Positions 25,406 through 34,209 of a DNA stretch of 40,993 bases are shown in pieces; the first letter of the stretch is position 1, and the number at the start of each line of letters is the position of its first letter. Location: NCBI GenBank assembly GCA_902778995.1, contig CACYZW010000013.1:1-40993 (forward strand). Reading direction: 5' to 3'. A program made the position numbers and the translations under genes. The notes below the pieces were generated by a model. That model did not search any database, was not told where the DNA came from, and saw only the letters and a program-made list of their open reading frames with translations. The DNA is from an uncultured Eubacteriales bacterium (GTDB lineage: Bacteria; Bacillota; Clostridia; Christensenellales; Aristaeellaceae).

Positions 25406-27856
25406 ATGATGAAAAGAATAAACAGAAAACGCGGCTTTACCATGGCCGAAATGCTGATTGTGGTGGCCATCATCGGCGTGCTTGCGGCGGTGGCATTTAT
25501 TGCCGTGAATCAACATGAGCGATCATTGGAAAGGCTTGAACGGGATTCGGTTGCCCGTGAAATATTTGTCGCCGCGCAAAATCACCTGACCATGGCTCAA
25601 AGCCAGGGTTATTTGGGTTTATCGGGCGCAGATATCTATGGCACAGTTGAAAGCAAAGCAGACGGCACCTATTACTTTGCCGTCAACAGAGGCGACAAGT
25701 TTTCTTCCGGTGCGCCTGCGAACCTCCTTGATCTCATGCTGCCCTTCGGCGCGATAGATGAAACTGTTCGTGCTGGTGGCAGTTATATCATCCGTTACCA
25801 TCCCGAATCCGGAACGGTCATGGATGTATTCTATTGCTCTACGGATGACCGCTTCGGTTATGATTTAAGCGGGACTGATGTGGATGATTTGAAAAAGATG
25901 CTTAATGGTTATAGAGAGCATAAGGAAAACGAGCGCAAGAACTTTAAGAGTAAAGTGCTCGGGTGGTATGGTGGCGAAACAGCAAAGACGTTGAGCAAGG
26001 CGGAGATATATGCTCCCTTGATCGTCGTTGAAAACGCGGATAAGCTGCGCGTTGGCATTCAGCAGGGCAAGGGGAAAAATGGTGAAGCAAATCCGACGAA
26101 AAGCTCGCTGCAGGTTATAGTGACCGGGGTAAGAAGCGGAGTTCAGAAGGTGTTTACCTTAAAATCAGATAGTAAAATAACATTGGATGATAGGGCCAGC
26201 AATAGTCCTGCAAGTCCCATTAATGGTATCACATGTGATTATGAGATCATACTTGACGATATTACGACTGGTGACATGCATTTCGCTGATTTGGTGGGTA
26301 GCAAGAAAGGCGGTAATGCTGAATTTGACCCGGGAGAAGATGTCATTATACAAGCTATCGCTTTTGACAATACCCAGATTTCCAACATCGCCAAGAGTGC
26401 GGAAATTACCGTCAATAGTTTGTATGAGAAGGTTGAAGAGGGAGCTCCAGACAGCAATAAAGCAAGTGTTACCGCTTACGTCAACAACATACGCCACCTT
26501 GAAAACCTTGACAAGCGTGTCTCCAATGTAACAGTATCACGGGACGAGGGAACGGGTAGCAATCAAATAACGTATACTCTCGATAACGCGGTTCAAACCT
26601 CGGACATCAGTTGGAGTACATTCAAAGAGAACACAAACGCAGTGAACACCCTAATCTATGGACACAATCCGGCTACTGGTGAAGCTGATGCAGCTATTAC
26701 ATCTAAAGGCTGTTTCCTGCCTGTCAGCCCGGATGAATGTACCCCAAGCTATGTGTTGTCCTACGACGGAAAGAATCATAGCGTTTCCGATATCAAAGTG
26801 GATTATGCCGGAAACGTGGGCCTGTTTGGGTCAATAACAGGTACTACCTCAACACACGCCAATATTTCCAACCTTGCTTTGATTGATTTTGACATCAAGA
26901 ATAGCGGCACCGGTTCAGGTAATGCCGGTGCGCTGGCGGGAACGCTGAAATATGTCGACGTGACAAATGTTGTAGCCTATGAAAAGGACGCTACAGATGT
27001 TAAGATTAATGCGGGTATTGGCAACGCAGGCGGCTTGATCGGTTCTATTACTGATTGTATCATTTCAAAGAGTGCCGCGTCGCTTATAGTCACAAGCGAA
27101 AATGGCGACGCAGGGGGATTGATCGGCAAGGCAGATGGAACAACTTCCACCAGCTGCAAGGTCTCAGCCTGCTATTCCGGCGGACATACGATAACCACTG
27201 CTTCTGGCACAGAGGGATACGACAATGTGAACTATAATGTAACCGGCAAAGGCAATGCGGGTGGATTGATAGGGAATGTGACTCGAACACCGATAGAGTA
27301 TTCCTATTCTACATGCTCTGTCAAGGGTGATACAGCCGGAGGATTTGTAGGCACTACGACTACAACTTCCCCAATGAATAATTGTTATGCGACAGGGCTT
27401 GTATTTGTGCCAACATATTCAGAAAGAGACGCAAAGGCGGGAGAACCGAATACGACCAAAGTAGGCGCATTTGCCGGTGCCGAGGCAACAGCGGTCAAAG
27501 TAACTGCCTGTTATTACTATGATATCATCAATGAGGTGGAAGATGAAGTCAACGGCGTTTATATATCTCTTTCTCCTGCGGCAAACAACACAACGAAGGA
27601 TGCGTTGAAATTGCTGGATGAAACGGCTCAGTTGTATGATGTATTCGTCGGTGCTCCAGCGGACTGGAAGGATGCCAATGCTTACGATGCCAAGCTGATC
27701 GAATATTACAATGGCAAGTATAACCTTCAAACGGTTGAACAACTCGGCGCGACGCTCAAAGTCGGTGTAAGCGATTCTACAGATTATTTCGTCGCCACCC
27801 ACTACGGCGACTGGCCCGCGCCGGAGATCTTCGTGTCCAACACGAAATCGAAATAA
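25406..27856 (+). CDS. large prepilin with C-terminal GLUG repeats
   Basis: The start chosen is ATG 25406, giving 816 residues; a GTG at 25400 and an ATG at 25409 are alternatives. The leader ends KRG, followed by FTMAEMLIVVAIIGVLAAVAF, a canonical prepilin signal with Glu at +5 and the pilin-type helix to about residue 55. A region of 330 residues without recognised domain follows. Residues 490-690 then contain GLUG repeats: GNAGALAGTLKYV, GNAGGLIGSITD, GDAGGLIGKAD, GNAGGLIGNVT and TAGGFVGTTT. GLUG motifs occur in secreted adhesins and IgA-protease-like proteins, not normally in pilins, whose length is usually 120-200 residues. The protein therefore looks like a filament subunit carrying an adhesive head. 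It is the last gene of the four-gene cluster. Confidence 0.75.
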   Translation: MMKRINRKRGFTMAEMLIVVAIIGVLAAVAFIAVNQHERSLERLERDSVAREIFVAAQNHLTMAQSQGYLGLSGADIYGTVESKADGTYYFAVNRGDKFSSGAPANLLDLMLPFGAIDETVRAGGSYIIRYHPESGTVMDVFYCSTDDRFGYDLSGTDVDDLKKMLNGYREHKENERKNFKSKVLGWYGGETAKTLSKAEIYAPLIVVENADKLRVGIQQGKGKNGEANPTKSSLQVIVTGVRSGVQKVFTLKSDSKITLDDRASNSPASPINGITCDYEIILDDITTGDMHFADLVGSKKGGNAEFDPGEDVIIQAIAFDNTQISNIAKSAEITVNSLYEKVEEGAPDSNKASVTAYVNNIRHLENLDKRVSNVTVSRDEGTGSNQITYTLDNAVQTSDISWSTFKENTNAVNTLIYGHNPATGEADAAITSKGCFLPVSPDECTPSYVLSYDGKNHSVSDIKVDYAGNVGLFGSITGTTSTHANISNLALIDFDIKNSGTGSGNAGALAGTLKYVDVTNVVAYEKDATDVKINAGIGNAGGLIGSITDCIISKSAASLIVTSENGDAGGLIGKADGTTSTSCKVSACYSGGHTITTASGTEGYDNVNYNVTGKGNAGGLIGNVTRTPIEYSYSTCSVKGDTAGGFVGTTTTTSPMNNCYATGLVFVPTYSERDAKAGEPNTTKVGAFAGAEATAVKVTACYYYDIINEVEDEVNGVYISLSPAANNTTKDALKLLDETAQLYDVFVGAPADWKDANAYDAKLIEYYNGKYNLQTVEQLGATLKVGVSDSTDYFVATHYGDWPAPEIFVSNTKSK

Positions 27857-28235
27857 AACGCGCAAAGCCAAACCGGGCCAGGCCTGATTCGGCCAAACGA
27901 CCAATCATAGTGGCGTCATGCCATGAAGGCGTTCACCGCGCTGCGGGGCGGTCGTGTTGCGCCTTTCCACCACCGCCTTTGCCGTTGACAGGAACGATTC
28001 GGATGATTTCGGCTAACGGACCGTCAGGACCAGGGGACGGGGCAAGTTGGTGTTCAAGACCAGGCCCCGGGGGCGTCCATTTCGGAGCATTCCTTCAGCA
28101 ACGGCGGCCGCATTTTCGTGAATGTGGATTGCCGCGAAGGAGACTATGCCTTCGCCTGCAGGAACGGGGTGCTTGATGGACGCCAGCTCTATCGACTGGC
28201 GAGACATAAATCATCTACACAGGGATGAAAAAAAC
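27857..28235 (+). other. non-coding or decayed stretch after the prepilin operon
   Basis: No intact gene is visible. A frame from about 28007 to TGA 28224-28226 reads plausibly near its end (GGRIFVNVDCREGDYAF, then NGVLDGRQLYRLARH) but has no start, no ribosome binding site and an upstream TGA at 28004. I take it as a possible remnant of a decayed gene. No clear terminator follows the operon stop at 27856. Confidence 0.3.
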
Positions 28236-28948
28236 ATGAAGACCATAAGAAGGCTGTTGTGCGTGTCTTTGGCCATATCCATGCTCTGCGCCTCGGCGCT
28301 TGCGGAAATCGAGCTCATTCCGTAGTCAAAGACGATGTACCTGAACAGCAGGGACGGCAAGGGCCTCTCGACAACCAGGGAAATTGCCATCAGCGGGATC
28401 AATGCGGATTCAAAGATCACCGCGCCCAAGAGCAGCAAACCGTCGGTGCTCAAAATTGACCACCTGACGGTCTTGAATGAACATACAGTGCAATATGAGG
28501 GCGAGAACGTTGAGCATAGCAGTGCAACTCTGTTTGTAGGATTGTATAAGCCGGGCAGATCCACGGTTTCCGTCAACGTCGATGGCGAGACCTACAGGAC
28601 GAAGCTGAAGGTGGCCCAGTATGTCAATCCGGTCAAGAAGCTCGTGGTCACGGGCATCAGCGGCAAAAATCTGAAATCACTGTTCAGGACTTCAGGCTCC
28701 GCAGTCTGAACCCTGGCTTCTAACGCAAAGGCGGGACAGGTCGTACTCACCGCGGCGGACGGCTGGCGAATTCGGAAGATCGGGTTTATCAGCCTCGACG
28801 GAACCATCGTCATCGAGCGGAAACCGGCGTGAAGACTTACAGGATGTCTGTTCCCGCGATGAAGAAGGGAAGCGTATATTTGATCACAGCGAAGATCGAG
28901 AACACGGCAACCGGTGGGTTCATAGACACCATGTACATGCTCAAGTGA
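28236..28948 (+). pseudogene. decayed secreted protein gene with two stops and a frameshift
   Basis: The frame begins at ATG 28236 with a clear Sec signal peptide (MKTIRRLLCVSLAISMLCAS, cleavage after ALA). It is interrupted by TAG at 28323-28325, continues in the same frame as a beta-rich, Ig-like-looking sequence (SATLFVGLYKPGRSTVSVNV, then VKKLVVTGISG), meets TGA at 28707-28709, and continues with AADGWRIRKIGFISLDG. A frameshift near 28832 moves it into the frame that ends SVYLITAKIENTATGGF and stops at TGA 28946-28948. The sequence on both sides of each lesion is protein-like, so this is one decayed gene of about 235 codons. The product may have been a secreted or cell-surface protein; no family is recognised. 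Confidence 0.6.
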
Positions 28949-29027
28949 TGACGGCATCCCAAGCCACAGCCCCGTTCAGCATCGCCCGGCGATCATAGAA
29001 GCGCAGGCGGCGCGATTTCCTCACAGT

Positions 29028-29088
29028 CCTCAGCGTTCAGGTATGCGGTGACCGGCATGCCCGCCTCGCGCTGAGGCTGTTTTTGTTT
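29028..29088 (+). terminator. rho-independent terminator, plus strand
   Basis: CCTCAGCG (29028-29035) pairs perfectly with CGCTGAGG (29069-29076), with an inner stem GGTATGC/GCATGCC, and is followed by CTGTTTTTGTTT. It faces the plus strand, so it ends the prepilin/pseudogene side and separates it from the convergent minus-strand genes. Confidence 0.65.
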
Positions 29089-29125
29089 ACGGGCAGAGTA
29101 GAACGCCGGCGCCCTCGCAGAGGCG

Positions 29126-29695
29126 TCACGCGTATATCGCCCTTTCACCGCCAACCAGCAGCGGGCGGGTGCGGGCGGCGGTGATGGTCGCCCTGCCTAT
29201 TGTCGAGACGCTCAGCCGGACAGGAATGGCGACGCGGCGCAGATGCATACCGACCATCACCTGTCCGATGTCCAGGCCGGCATCGGCCCGGATGGACAGC
29301 ACAGCGACGGGATCGATGAAGCGCTTCCACGCCGCCGTGGCCAACGCGCCGCCCGCCTTTGGCTGCGGAACGACGCGAACGATCTCATAGCCGTATCGCT
29401 CGGCAACGGCTCTTTCCATGACGAGGGCGCGGTTTAAGTGCTCGCAGCATTGGAAGGCGAGGGAGACGCCGTTTTCGTGGGCGACTTCAAGCGCCGCATT
29501 GGCCACGGCTTCGCCGAGCTCGCAGGTGGAGTTTTGACCGATGGTGCCGCCGGCTATTTCGCTGGAGCTGCCGCCGATGACGAGCAGGCGAACGGGATTG
29601 AGGCCGGGGCGGGGGACTGACAGAAGATCCGTGAGGGCTTGCCTCATTTGCTCAAAGACTAGCGGTACCAGCGCGTCGACAGGGTTTGTGTTCAT
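29126..29695 (-). CDS. UPF0340 (DUF436, YwlG-like) family protein
   Basis: The 189-residue protein matches the TIGR01440/UPF0340 family in length and sequence: the N-terminal helix region, RLLVIGGSSSEIAGG with the family's GxSxSE-type motif, IGQNSTCELGEAVA, FQCCEHLNRALVMER, and the C-terminal VMVGMHLRRVAIPVRL. No reaction has been established for the family; it is cytoplasmic and resembles thioester- or CoA-handling folds. An AGGA ribosome binding site precedes ATG 29695. It lies 96 bases downstream of the diguanylate cyclase gene on the same strand and may be co-transcribed with it, but no functional link is known. Confidence 0.85.
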   Translation of the reverse strand: MNTNPVDALVPLVFEQMRQALTDLLSVPRPGLNPVRLLVIGGSSSEIAGGTIGQNSTCELGEAVANAALEVAHENGVSLAFQCCEHLNRALVMERAVAERYGYEIVRVVPQPKAGGALATAAWKRFIDPVAVLSIRADAGLDIGQVMVGMHLRRVAIPVRLSVSTIGRATITAARTRPLLVGGERAIYA

Positions 29696-29791
29696 GGCAG
29701 GTGGTGTCCTTCCTGTGTTTTTTATTGGCTTCCGCCGTTTCAGCGGCGTCGGACGCCACTCATGGCCGGGGTCGGGTTTGGGACGCCGCGC

Positions 29792-31542
29792 TCAAAGGGA
29801 CCTCGCCTGAATGACCATGTTCCTTCCGCTGTCCTTGGCTGCGTAGAGGGCGTCGTCAACGTTTTTGTAGGCGGTCTTGTGGTCCGGACAGTTGCGCACG
29901 GTTATGACGCCCTGGCTGATGGTCAGATGGCCGATAGTCGGAAAGATGTGATAGTCAACCACGTGGCAGAGATGGTGGGCATAAACCATCGCTTTGTTTT
30001 CATCAATGCCGGGCAGCATGACGAAGAATTCCTCACCGCCCCAACGTCCGACATGAGCCCCGGGATAAGCCCGTATGGAGGTGGTCAGGATTTCTGAGAT
30101 CTCCTTCAGCGTCGTGTCGCCGACGTCGTGTCCATGGGTGTCGTTGACGCGCTTGAAATGGTCCAGATCGACCATCACAAGCGACGTAAGGCCCCTGTCC
30201 AGCGCCGCGTCGATCAGTTTTTCAATCGTTCCACGGTTATACAACCCGGTCAGCGCATCGTGTTCCGCCAGGTAAGTCAGCTTGTTGTGGGCGCGCTGAA
30301 GCTCTTCCATGGTCGTGTAGACCAACCGTGACATCCTTCGCAGGACGGATGCCTGTCCCTGCAGCACGGTATCGTCGACGCGGATGGGGGGCAGTTTATC
30401 TGCGGGGACTTCGCCTTCCCGGATGCCTATGGAAAGCAGGGTGATGTTGTTTTCGCCGATATAGCCGTTCTGCGTGTTCCTCAAAACCTCGCCCCAGGTA
30501 TGAAAGCCCGCTGTACTGGCGATCCGGGCGAACGGCTCCATTTCCATATCTGTGAAGCTTTCCCAGAAGAATTTGCGCACAATACACGAATACAACAATA
30601 TGGCCTGCGGCCTGAACCGGCTTATTTCTTCCAGGCGCTGATTGATCATCGCGACAATGCGCGTGGGGTCGCCATAGGTCAGGTGGACGTCCATGTCCTC
30701 GTTTGTGAAGCCGTGCATCCAGATGGAGCCGTCTTCTTCGATGTGGTCGACACTCCTCAGATAGTGATCGCCGTCCAGGTGCGCCAGAAGGGGAAATTCA
30801 AGGGCTTCTTCGGCGTTGTTATACAGCTTCCGGTCGATTTGCAGGAATTTCTCATACACCTCGGCGGCTGGCCTCCCGTTCAGCTCGATCAGGTGTTTCC
30901 CTTCGGCCCTTGTGATTTTGAAGGGCATGCCGAGGGGAACCCAGCCGAGCGTCTTGTTCATGTTGAAATGCAGGTCAATGCCCGAATAGGTGACGGCCAG
31001 CAAAGAATTGTACATGACGTCGTGGACGTCGAATATGAAATGCTCCGGGGAATTGGGCTTGTGACCGCCCGGATACCCGCCGAAAACCTGTATGCTCGGG
31101 TTGCACCTGCTTATCTCTGCAAACATCTGCTGGGTATCCATCTTTGTGCCCGGGAACAGCAGCTCGACGCCCTTGATGTCAGGCATGCCGTCCAGCTTTT
31201 GACAAAGTTCGACGCCCGTCTCCACCTCATGTCCCTTGACGGCGTCATACCGTAAAATCTGAACCGTACTCGTTTCAAACAGCATGGCGCTGATCAATAC
31301 GCCCTGCGGCATGACCTTGCCGTCCTTGATTCTCCGGCCGACATGGTGCCCACGATCAGGTCTGTTCCGCAGCATTCCTGCAATTCCCTGGCGAGCCGGA
31401 GGAGATATGCCTCATCCGAGATGCCGCTGAAAATATGTATGAGAAGGCTCCTGTACCGGCCGCCGGAATAATCAGAGCATATTTCGCGCATTTGCGTGGA
31501 TACGGGAATATCCTCCTTCAGATCGACAAGGTATTGTTTCAT
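29792..31542 (-). pseudogene. FIST-GGDEF diguanylate cyclase, split by a frameshift
   Basis: The gene starts at ATG 31542 (AAGGAG nine bases upstream; a first ATG at 31560 lacks a site). The first frame covers the start of a FIST domain (LLIHIFSGISDEAYLLRLAREL and GTDLIVGTMSAGE) and is then lost near 31330, where one A seems to be missing. The next frame continues exactly where expected with IKDGKVMPQGVLISAMLF and runs through FIST_N, FIST_C and a GGDEF domain. The GGDEF part has DALTGLYNR, VDLDHFKRVND and the catalytic RWGGEEF loop, so c-di-GMP synthesis is expected. The inhibitory RxxD site is absent (YPGA at that position). FIST domains sense small molecules, possibly amino acids. Either a real frameshift or a sequencing error. 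Confidence 0.75.
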
Positions 31543-31652
31543 GTTGTCATGCTCCTTCAATCAGGTTGGCAGATGTTCTGAACGGGCGTCGTGTGTCAGG
31601 TCGGTTCACAACAGTGAATGCAATACAGGAATCGCAGGCATGCGACGACATG

Positions 31653-32273
31653 TCAATCAAAGCGATTAAACGCCGCCAGCGCGCGGTCGTCTCTGTGGTC
31701 GCGGATTGATTTCTCCAGACAGCTGTCGAGCCAGACCAGGTTCAGGTGATCGGCCCGCAGCCCATCCAGATATCCATTTTCAACCAGGGTGTGCACAAGC
31801 ACCTGTTTCGCCTTGGCGACGGTTGAATCGCTCCATGCGGCGACGGAGTCAATCTGTCCCTGGAGACGGAGGAAAAAGGCGTTCACATCCATCTTTCCGA
31901 AGCTGAGGTCGAGGTTGCGATATTTCTCGCCGATGACGGTTATCATAAAGTCCCATACGAGGCGGTTGTATTTCATAAACGCGTAGAGGCATATCTGCCT
32001 GGAAACGTCGGGTGGCTGCGTGGCGATTGCACGCACCATGTCGTCATCGTTCAATCCATGCAGTCGCTTCAGGCACGCCAGAGCCTGTCCCCTGACCAGC
32101 CGTTCCGTGGGGGCCTGTAAGAGCCTTTCGGCGACGATGCGTTGGACGACCTCGTCATCGGACAGGCCTTCCACAAGCAGCTTTGCAGTGGTGCGCATCT
32201 CATGGAACATGAACTGTTCACGGGTTATGGATGCCTTGTATTCTTCGGAAATGGGGGAGATGTTATCGGGCAT
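31653..32273 (-). CDS. brxA: BrxA (DUF1819) family protein, orphan
   Basis: The 206-residue protein matches DUF1819/BrxA along its whole length: the opening EYKASITREQFMFHEMRTTA, LLVEGLSDDEVVQRIV, an arginine/leucine helix with LKRL, the LYAFMKYNRLVWDFM block, the DVNAFFLRLQGQ block and VAAWSDSTVAKAKQVLVHTL. BrxA is a small DNA-binding protein of BREX phage-defence systems and is normally encoded next to brxB, brxC, pglX, pglZ and brxL. None of these is present here; the neighbours are a FIST-GGDEF gene and an ABC exporter. It has its own promoter (TTGATA/TATACT) and a GTGAGGT ribosome binding site. It may be a leftover of a lost BREX locus or a protein recruited elsewhere. Confidence 0.8.
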   Translation of the reverse strand: MPDNISPISEEYKASITREQFMFHEMRTTAKLLVEGLSDDEVVQRIVAERLLQAPTERLVRGQALACLKRLHGLNDDDMVRAIATQPPDVSRQICLYAFMKYNRLVWDFMITVIGEKYRNLDLSFGKMDVNAFFLRLQGQIDSVAAWSDSTVAKAKQVLVHTLVENGYLDGLRADHLNLVWLDSCLEKSIRDHRDDRALAAFNRFD

Positions 32274-32310
32274 AGCAATACCTCACAGAACCGGATAATA
32301 CCTGATTATA

Positions 32311-32339
32311 AGTATATCAAAAAACTAACGTTATATCAA
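32311..32339 (-). promoter_or_regulatory. promoter of the brxA-like gene
   Basis: On the minus strand, TTGATA (32334-32339) and TATACT (32311-32316) are separated by 17 bases, 38 bases upstream of the start codon at 32273. It diverges from the ABC exporter promoter. Confidence 0.55.
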
Positions 32340-32432
32340 CATGAAATTTGAATTTTTGTGCATTTGCCCGCAACCCTATGCCATCAATGCCTGCCATGGG
32401 ATGAAGCCGCCCTGTTATTCGCGGACTCCGGC

Positions 32433-32477
32433 TTGCAAGTGGGTTGCGGATGGGCTATAATAAACCCATCGCGACCC
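32433..32477 (+). promoter_or_regulatory. ABC exporter promoter with overlapping dyad
   Basis: TTGCAA (32433-32438), 17 bases, then a perfect TATAAT (32456-32461) form a sigma-A-type promoter, 29 bases before the start at 32491. The -10 box sits in the loop of an imperfect dyad: GATGGG (32449-32454) mirrors CCCATC (32465-32470), and the arms extend to GGGTTGC and GCGACCC. A dyad in this place is typical of a repressor operator, but no regulator gene is in the window. Confidence 0.65.
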
Positions 32478-32490
32478 AAAGGAGCAAGTC

Positions 32491-34209
32491 ATGCTGAAAT
32501 ATCTGAAAAAATATCGCCTGCAATGTGTGTGTGCGCCGCTTTTCAAGATGCTGGAGGCGATGTTCGATCTGTTGGTGCCGCTGGTGGTGGCGTCGATCAT
32601 CGACGCGGGCATCGTCGCGGGCGACGCCGGGCACGTCTGGCGCATGGCCGGGGTGCTGATCGCGCTGGGGCTGGTGGGGCTCGCGGCGGCGGTGACGGCC
32701 CAGTACTTCGCGGCCAGCGCGGCCACGGGCTTCGCCGCCGACGTGCGCCACGCGCTTTTCCAGCGGCTGGCGGCGCTGTCGTTCCCCGACGTGGATCGGA
32801 TAGGCGTTCCGGCGATGATCACCCGCATGACCAGCGACGTGAATCAGGCCCAGACCGGCGTGAATATGGCCCTTCGGCTGCTGTTGCGCTCCCCCTTTGT
32901 GGTGCTGGGGGCGATGGCGATGGCCTTTACCATCGACGCGCGCTGCGCGCTCATCTTCATGGCGGTCATCGCGGCGCTGGGCGCGGTGGTCGCCGTCATC
33001 ATGAGGACGAATATCCCGATGATGCAGGGCGTTCAGCGGCAGCTGGAGGCGGTGCTGGCGGCCACCCGGGAAAACCTGACCGGCGTGCGGGTGATTCGCG
33101 CCTTCCGCCGGGAGGAGGCCCAGTACCAGGCCTTCCGGGCGAAGAACCGGCTGCTGACCGCCCGGCAGCGGCGGGCGGGGCACGTCTCCGCGCTGCTGAA
33201 CCCCACGACCTACGTGCTGATCAACGCGGCGGTCATAATGCTGGTGCGGCAGGGCGCCATTCGGGTGAACGACGGGGCGCTGACCACCGGCGCGGTGGTG
33301 GCGCTGTACAATTACATGAGCCAGATACTGGTGGAGCTGATCAAGTTCGCGTCGCTGACCATCACCATCAACAAGGCCTGGGCCAGCTGGAAGCGCATCG
33401 CGGACGCGCTGGCGCTGGAGCCTTCAATGCAAAGTCCCGCTTCGCTGGCGCAGCCGTTGGCGCCCGACGCCCCGGCGGTTCAGTTCCGGCACGTATCGCT
33501 GACCTATCCCGGCGCGGGCAGCCCCGCGCTGGAGGACGTGGATTTCAGCGTGAACCGGGGCCAGATCGTGGGCATCATCGGCGGCACCGGCGCGGGCAAG
33601 AGCTCCGTGGCCGGGCTGATTCCCCGCTTCTACGACGCCACTGCCGGCGAGGTGCTGGTCGACGGCGTGAATGTGAAGGACTGGCCCCAGGCGGCGCTGC
33701 GCGCCAGGGTCGGCGTGGCGATGCAGAAGGCATCGCTGTTCAAGGGCACCATACGGGACAACCTGCTGTGGGGCCGGGCCGACGCCACCGACGAAGACCT
33801 GCTGGAGGCCGCGCGGGTGGCCCAGGCCGCAGACGTGCTGGCGGTCAAGGGCGGCCTGGACGCGCCCATCGAGCAGAACGGCGACAACCTGTCCGGCGGG
33901 CAGAAGCAGCGCCTGGCCGTTGCCCGGGTGCTGGCGCGCAGGCCGGAGATCCTGATACTGGACGACAGCGCATCGGCGCTGGACATGGCGACGGACGCCA
34001 GGCTGCGGCTGGCCATATTGGGCCTCGACTACCACCCCACGGTGTTCATCATATCGCAGCGCGCCGCCTCCATCATGAGCGCCGACCTGATACTGGTGCT
34101 GGACGACGGCCGCGTGGTCGGCAGGGGCCAGCACCCCGACCTGCTGCAAAGCTGCCCCATCTACCGGGAGATCTATGAATCCCAGTTCGGAAAGGAGGCG
34201 GCGGTATGA
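32491..34209 (+). CDS. heterodimeric ABC exporter, degenerate-site subunit
   Basis: The 572-residue half-transporter has an N-terminal six-helix exporter domain (residues 1-305) and a nucleotide-binding domain (about 335-572). Walker A is GGTGAGKS (about 364-371) and the signature is LSGGQ (467-471). Walker B reads LILDD, with Asp492 where the catalytic Glu should be, and the switch histidine is replaced by Gln523 (IISQR). This is the pattern of the degenerate partner in TM287/288-, BmrC/D- and LmrC/D-type heterodimers. An AGGAG site precedes ATG 32491. The stop overlaps the next start (ATGA at 34206). The complex exports lipids, drugs or peptides in the family; the substrate here is unknown. 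Confidence 0.88.
   Translation: MLKYLKKYRLQCVCAPLFKMLEAMFDLLVPLVVASIIDAGIVAGDAGHVWRMAGVLIALGLVGLAAAVTAQYFAASAATGFAADVRHALFQRLAALSFPDVDRIGVPAMITRMTSDVNQAQTGVNMALRLLLRSPFVVLGAMAMAFTIDARCALIFMAVIAALGAVVAVIMRTNIPMMQGVQRQLEAVLAATRENLTGVRVIRAFRREEAQYQAFRAKNRLLTARQRRAGHVSALLNPTTYVLINAAVIMLVRQGAIRVNDGALTTGAVVALYNYMSQILVELIKFASLTITINKAWASWKRIADALALEPSMQSPASLAQPLAPDAPAVQFRHVSLTYPGAGSPALEDVDFSVNRGQIVGIIGGTGAGKSSVAGLIPRFYDATAGEVLVDGVNVKDWPQAALRARVGVAMQKASLFKGTIRDNLLWGRADATDEDLLEAARVAQAADVLAVKGGLDAPIEQNGDNLSGGQKQRLAVARVLARRPEILILDDSASALDMATDARLRLAILGLDYHPTVFIISQRAASIMSADLILVLDDGRVVGRGQHPDLLQSCPIYREIYESQFGKEAAV

Noticed and set aside
28323-28709. Stop-codon readthrough or recoding (TAG, TGA) in the secreted protein gene
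   Set aside because: A frameshift is also present and all neighbouring genes use TAG, TGA and TAA as normal stops, so decay is simpler.
31653-32273. A BREX defence island
   Set aside because: Only the BrxA component is present; the flanking genes are unrelated.
32358-34178. Alternative plus-strand frame overlapping the ABC exporter
   Set aside because: It is an out-of-frame reading of GC-rich DNA with low-complexity Arg/Gly/Ala content, while the exporter frame has all ABC motifs. The same holds for 36138-37262 and 39842-40777 opposite proA and glyQS.
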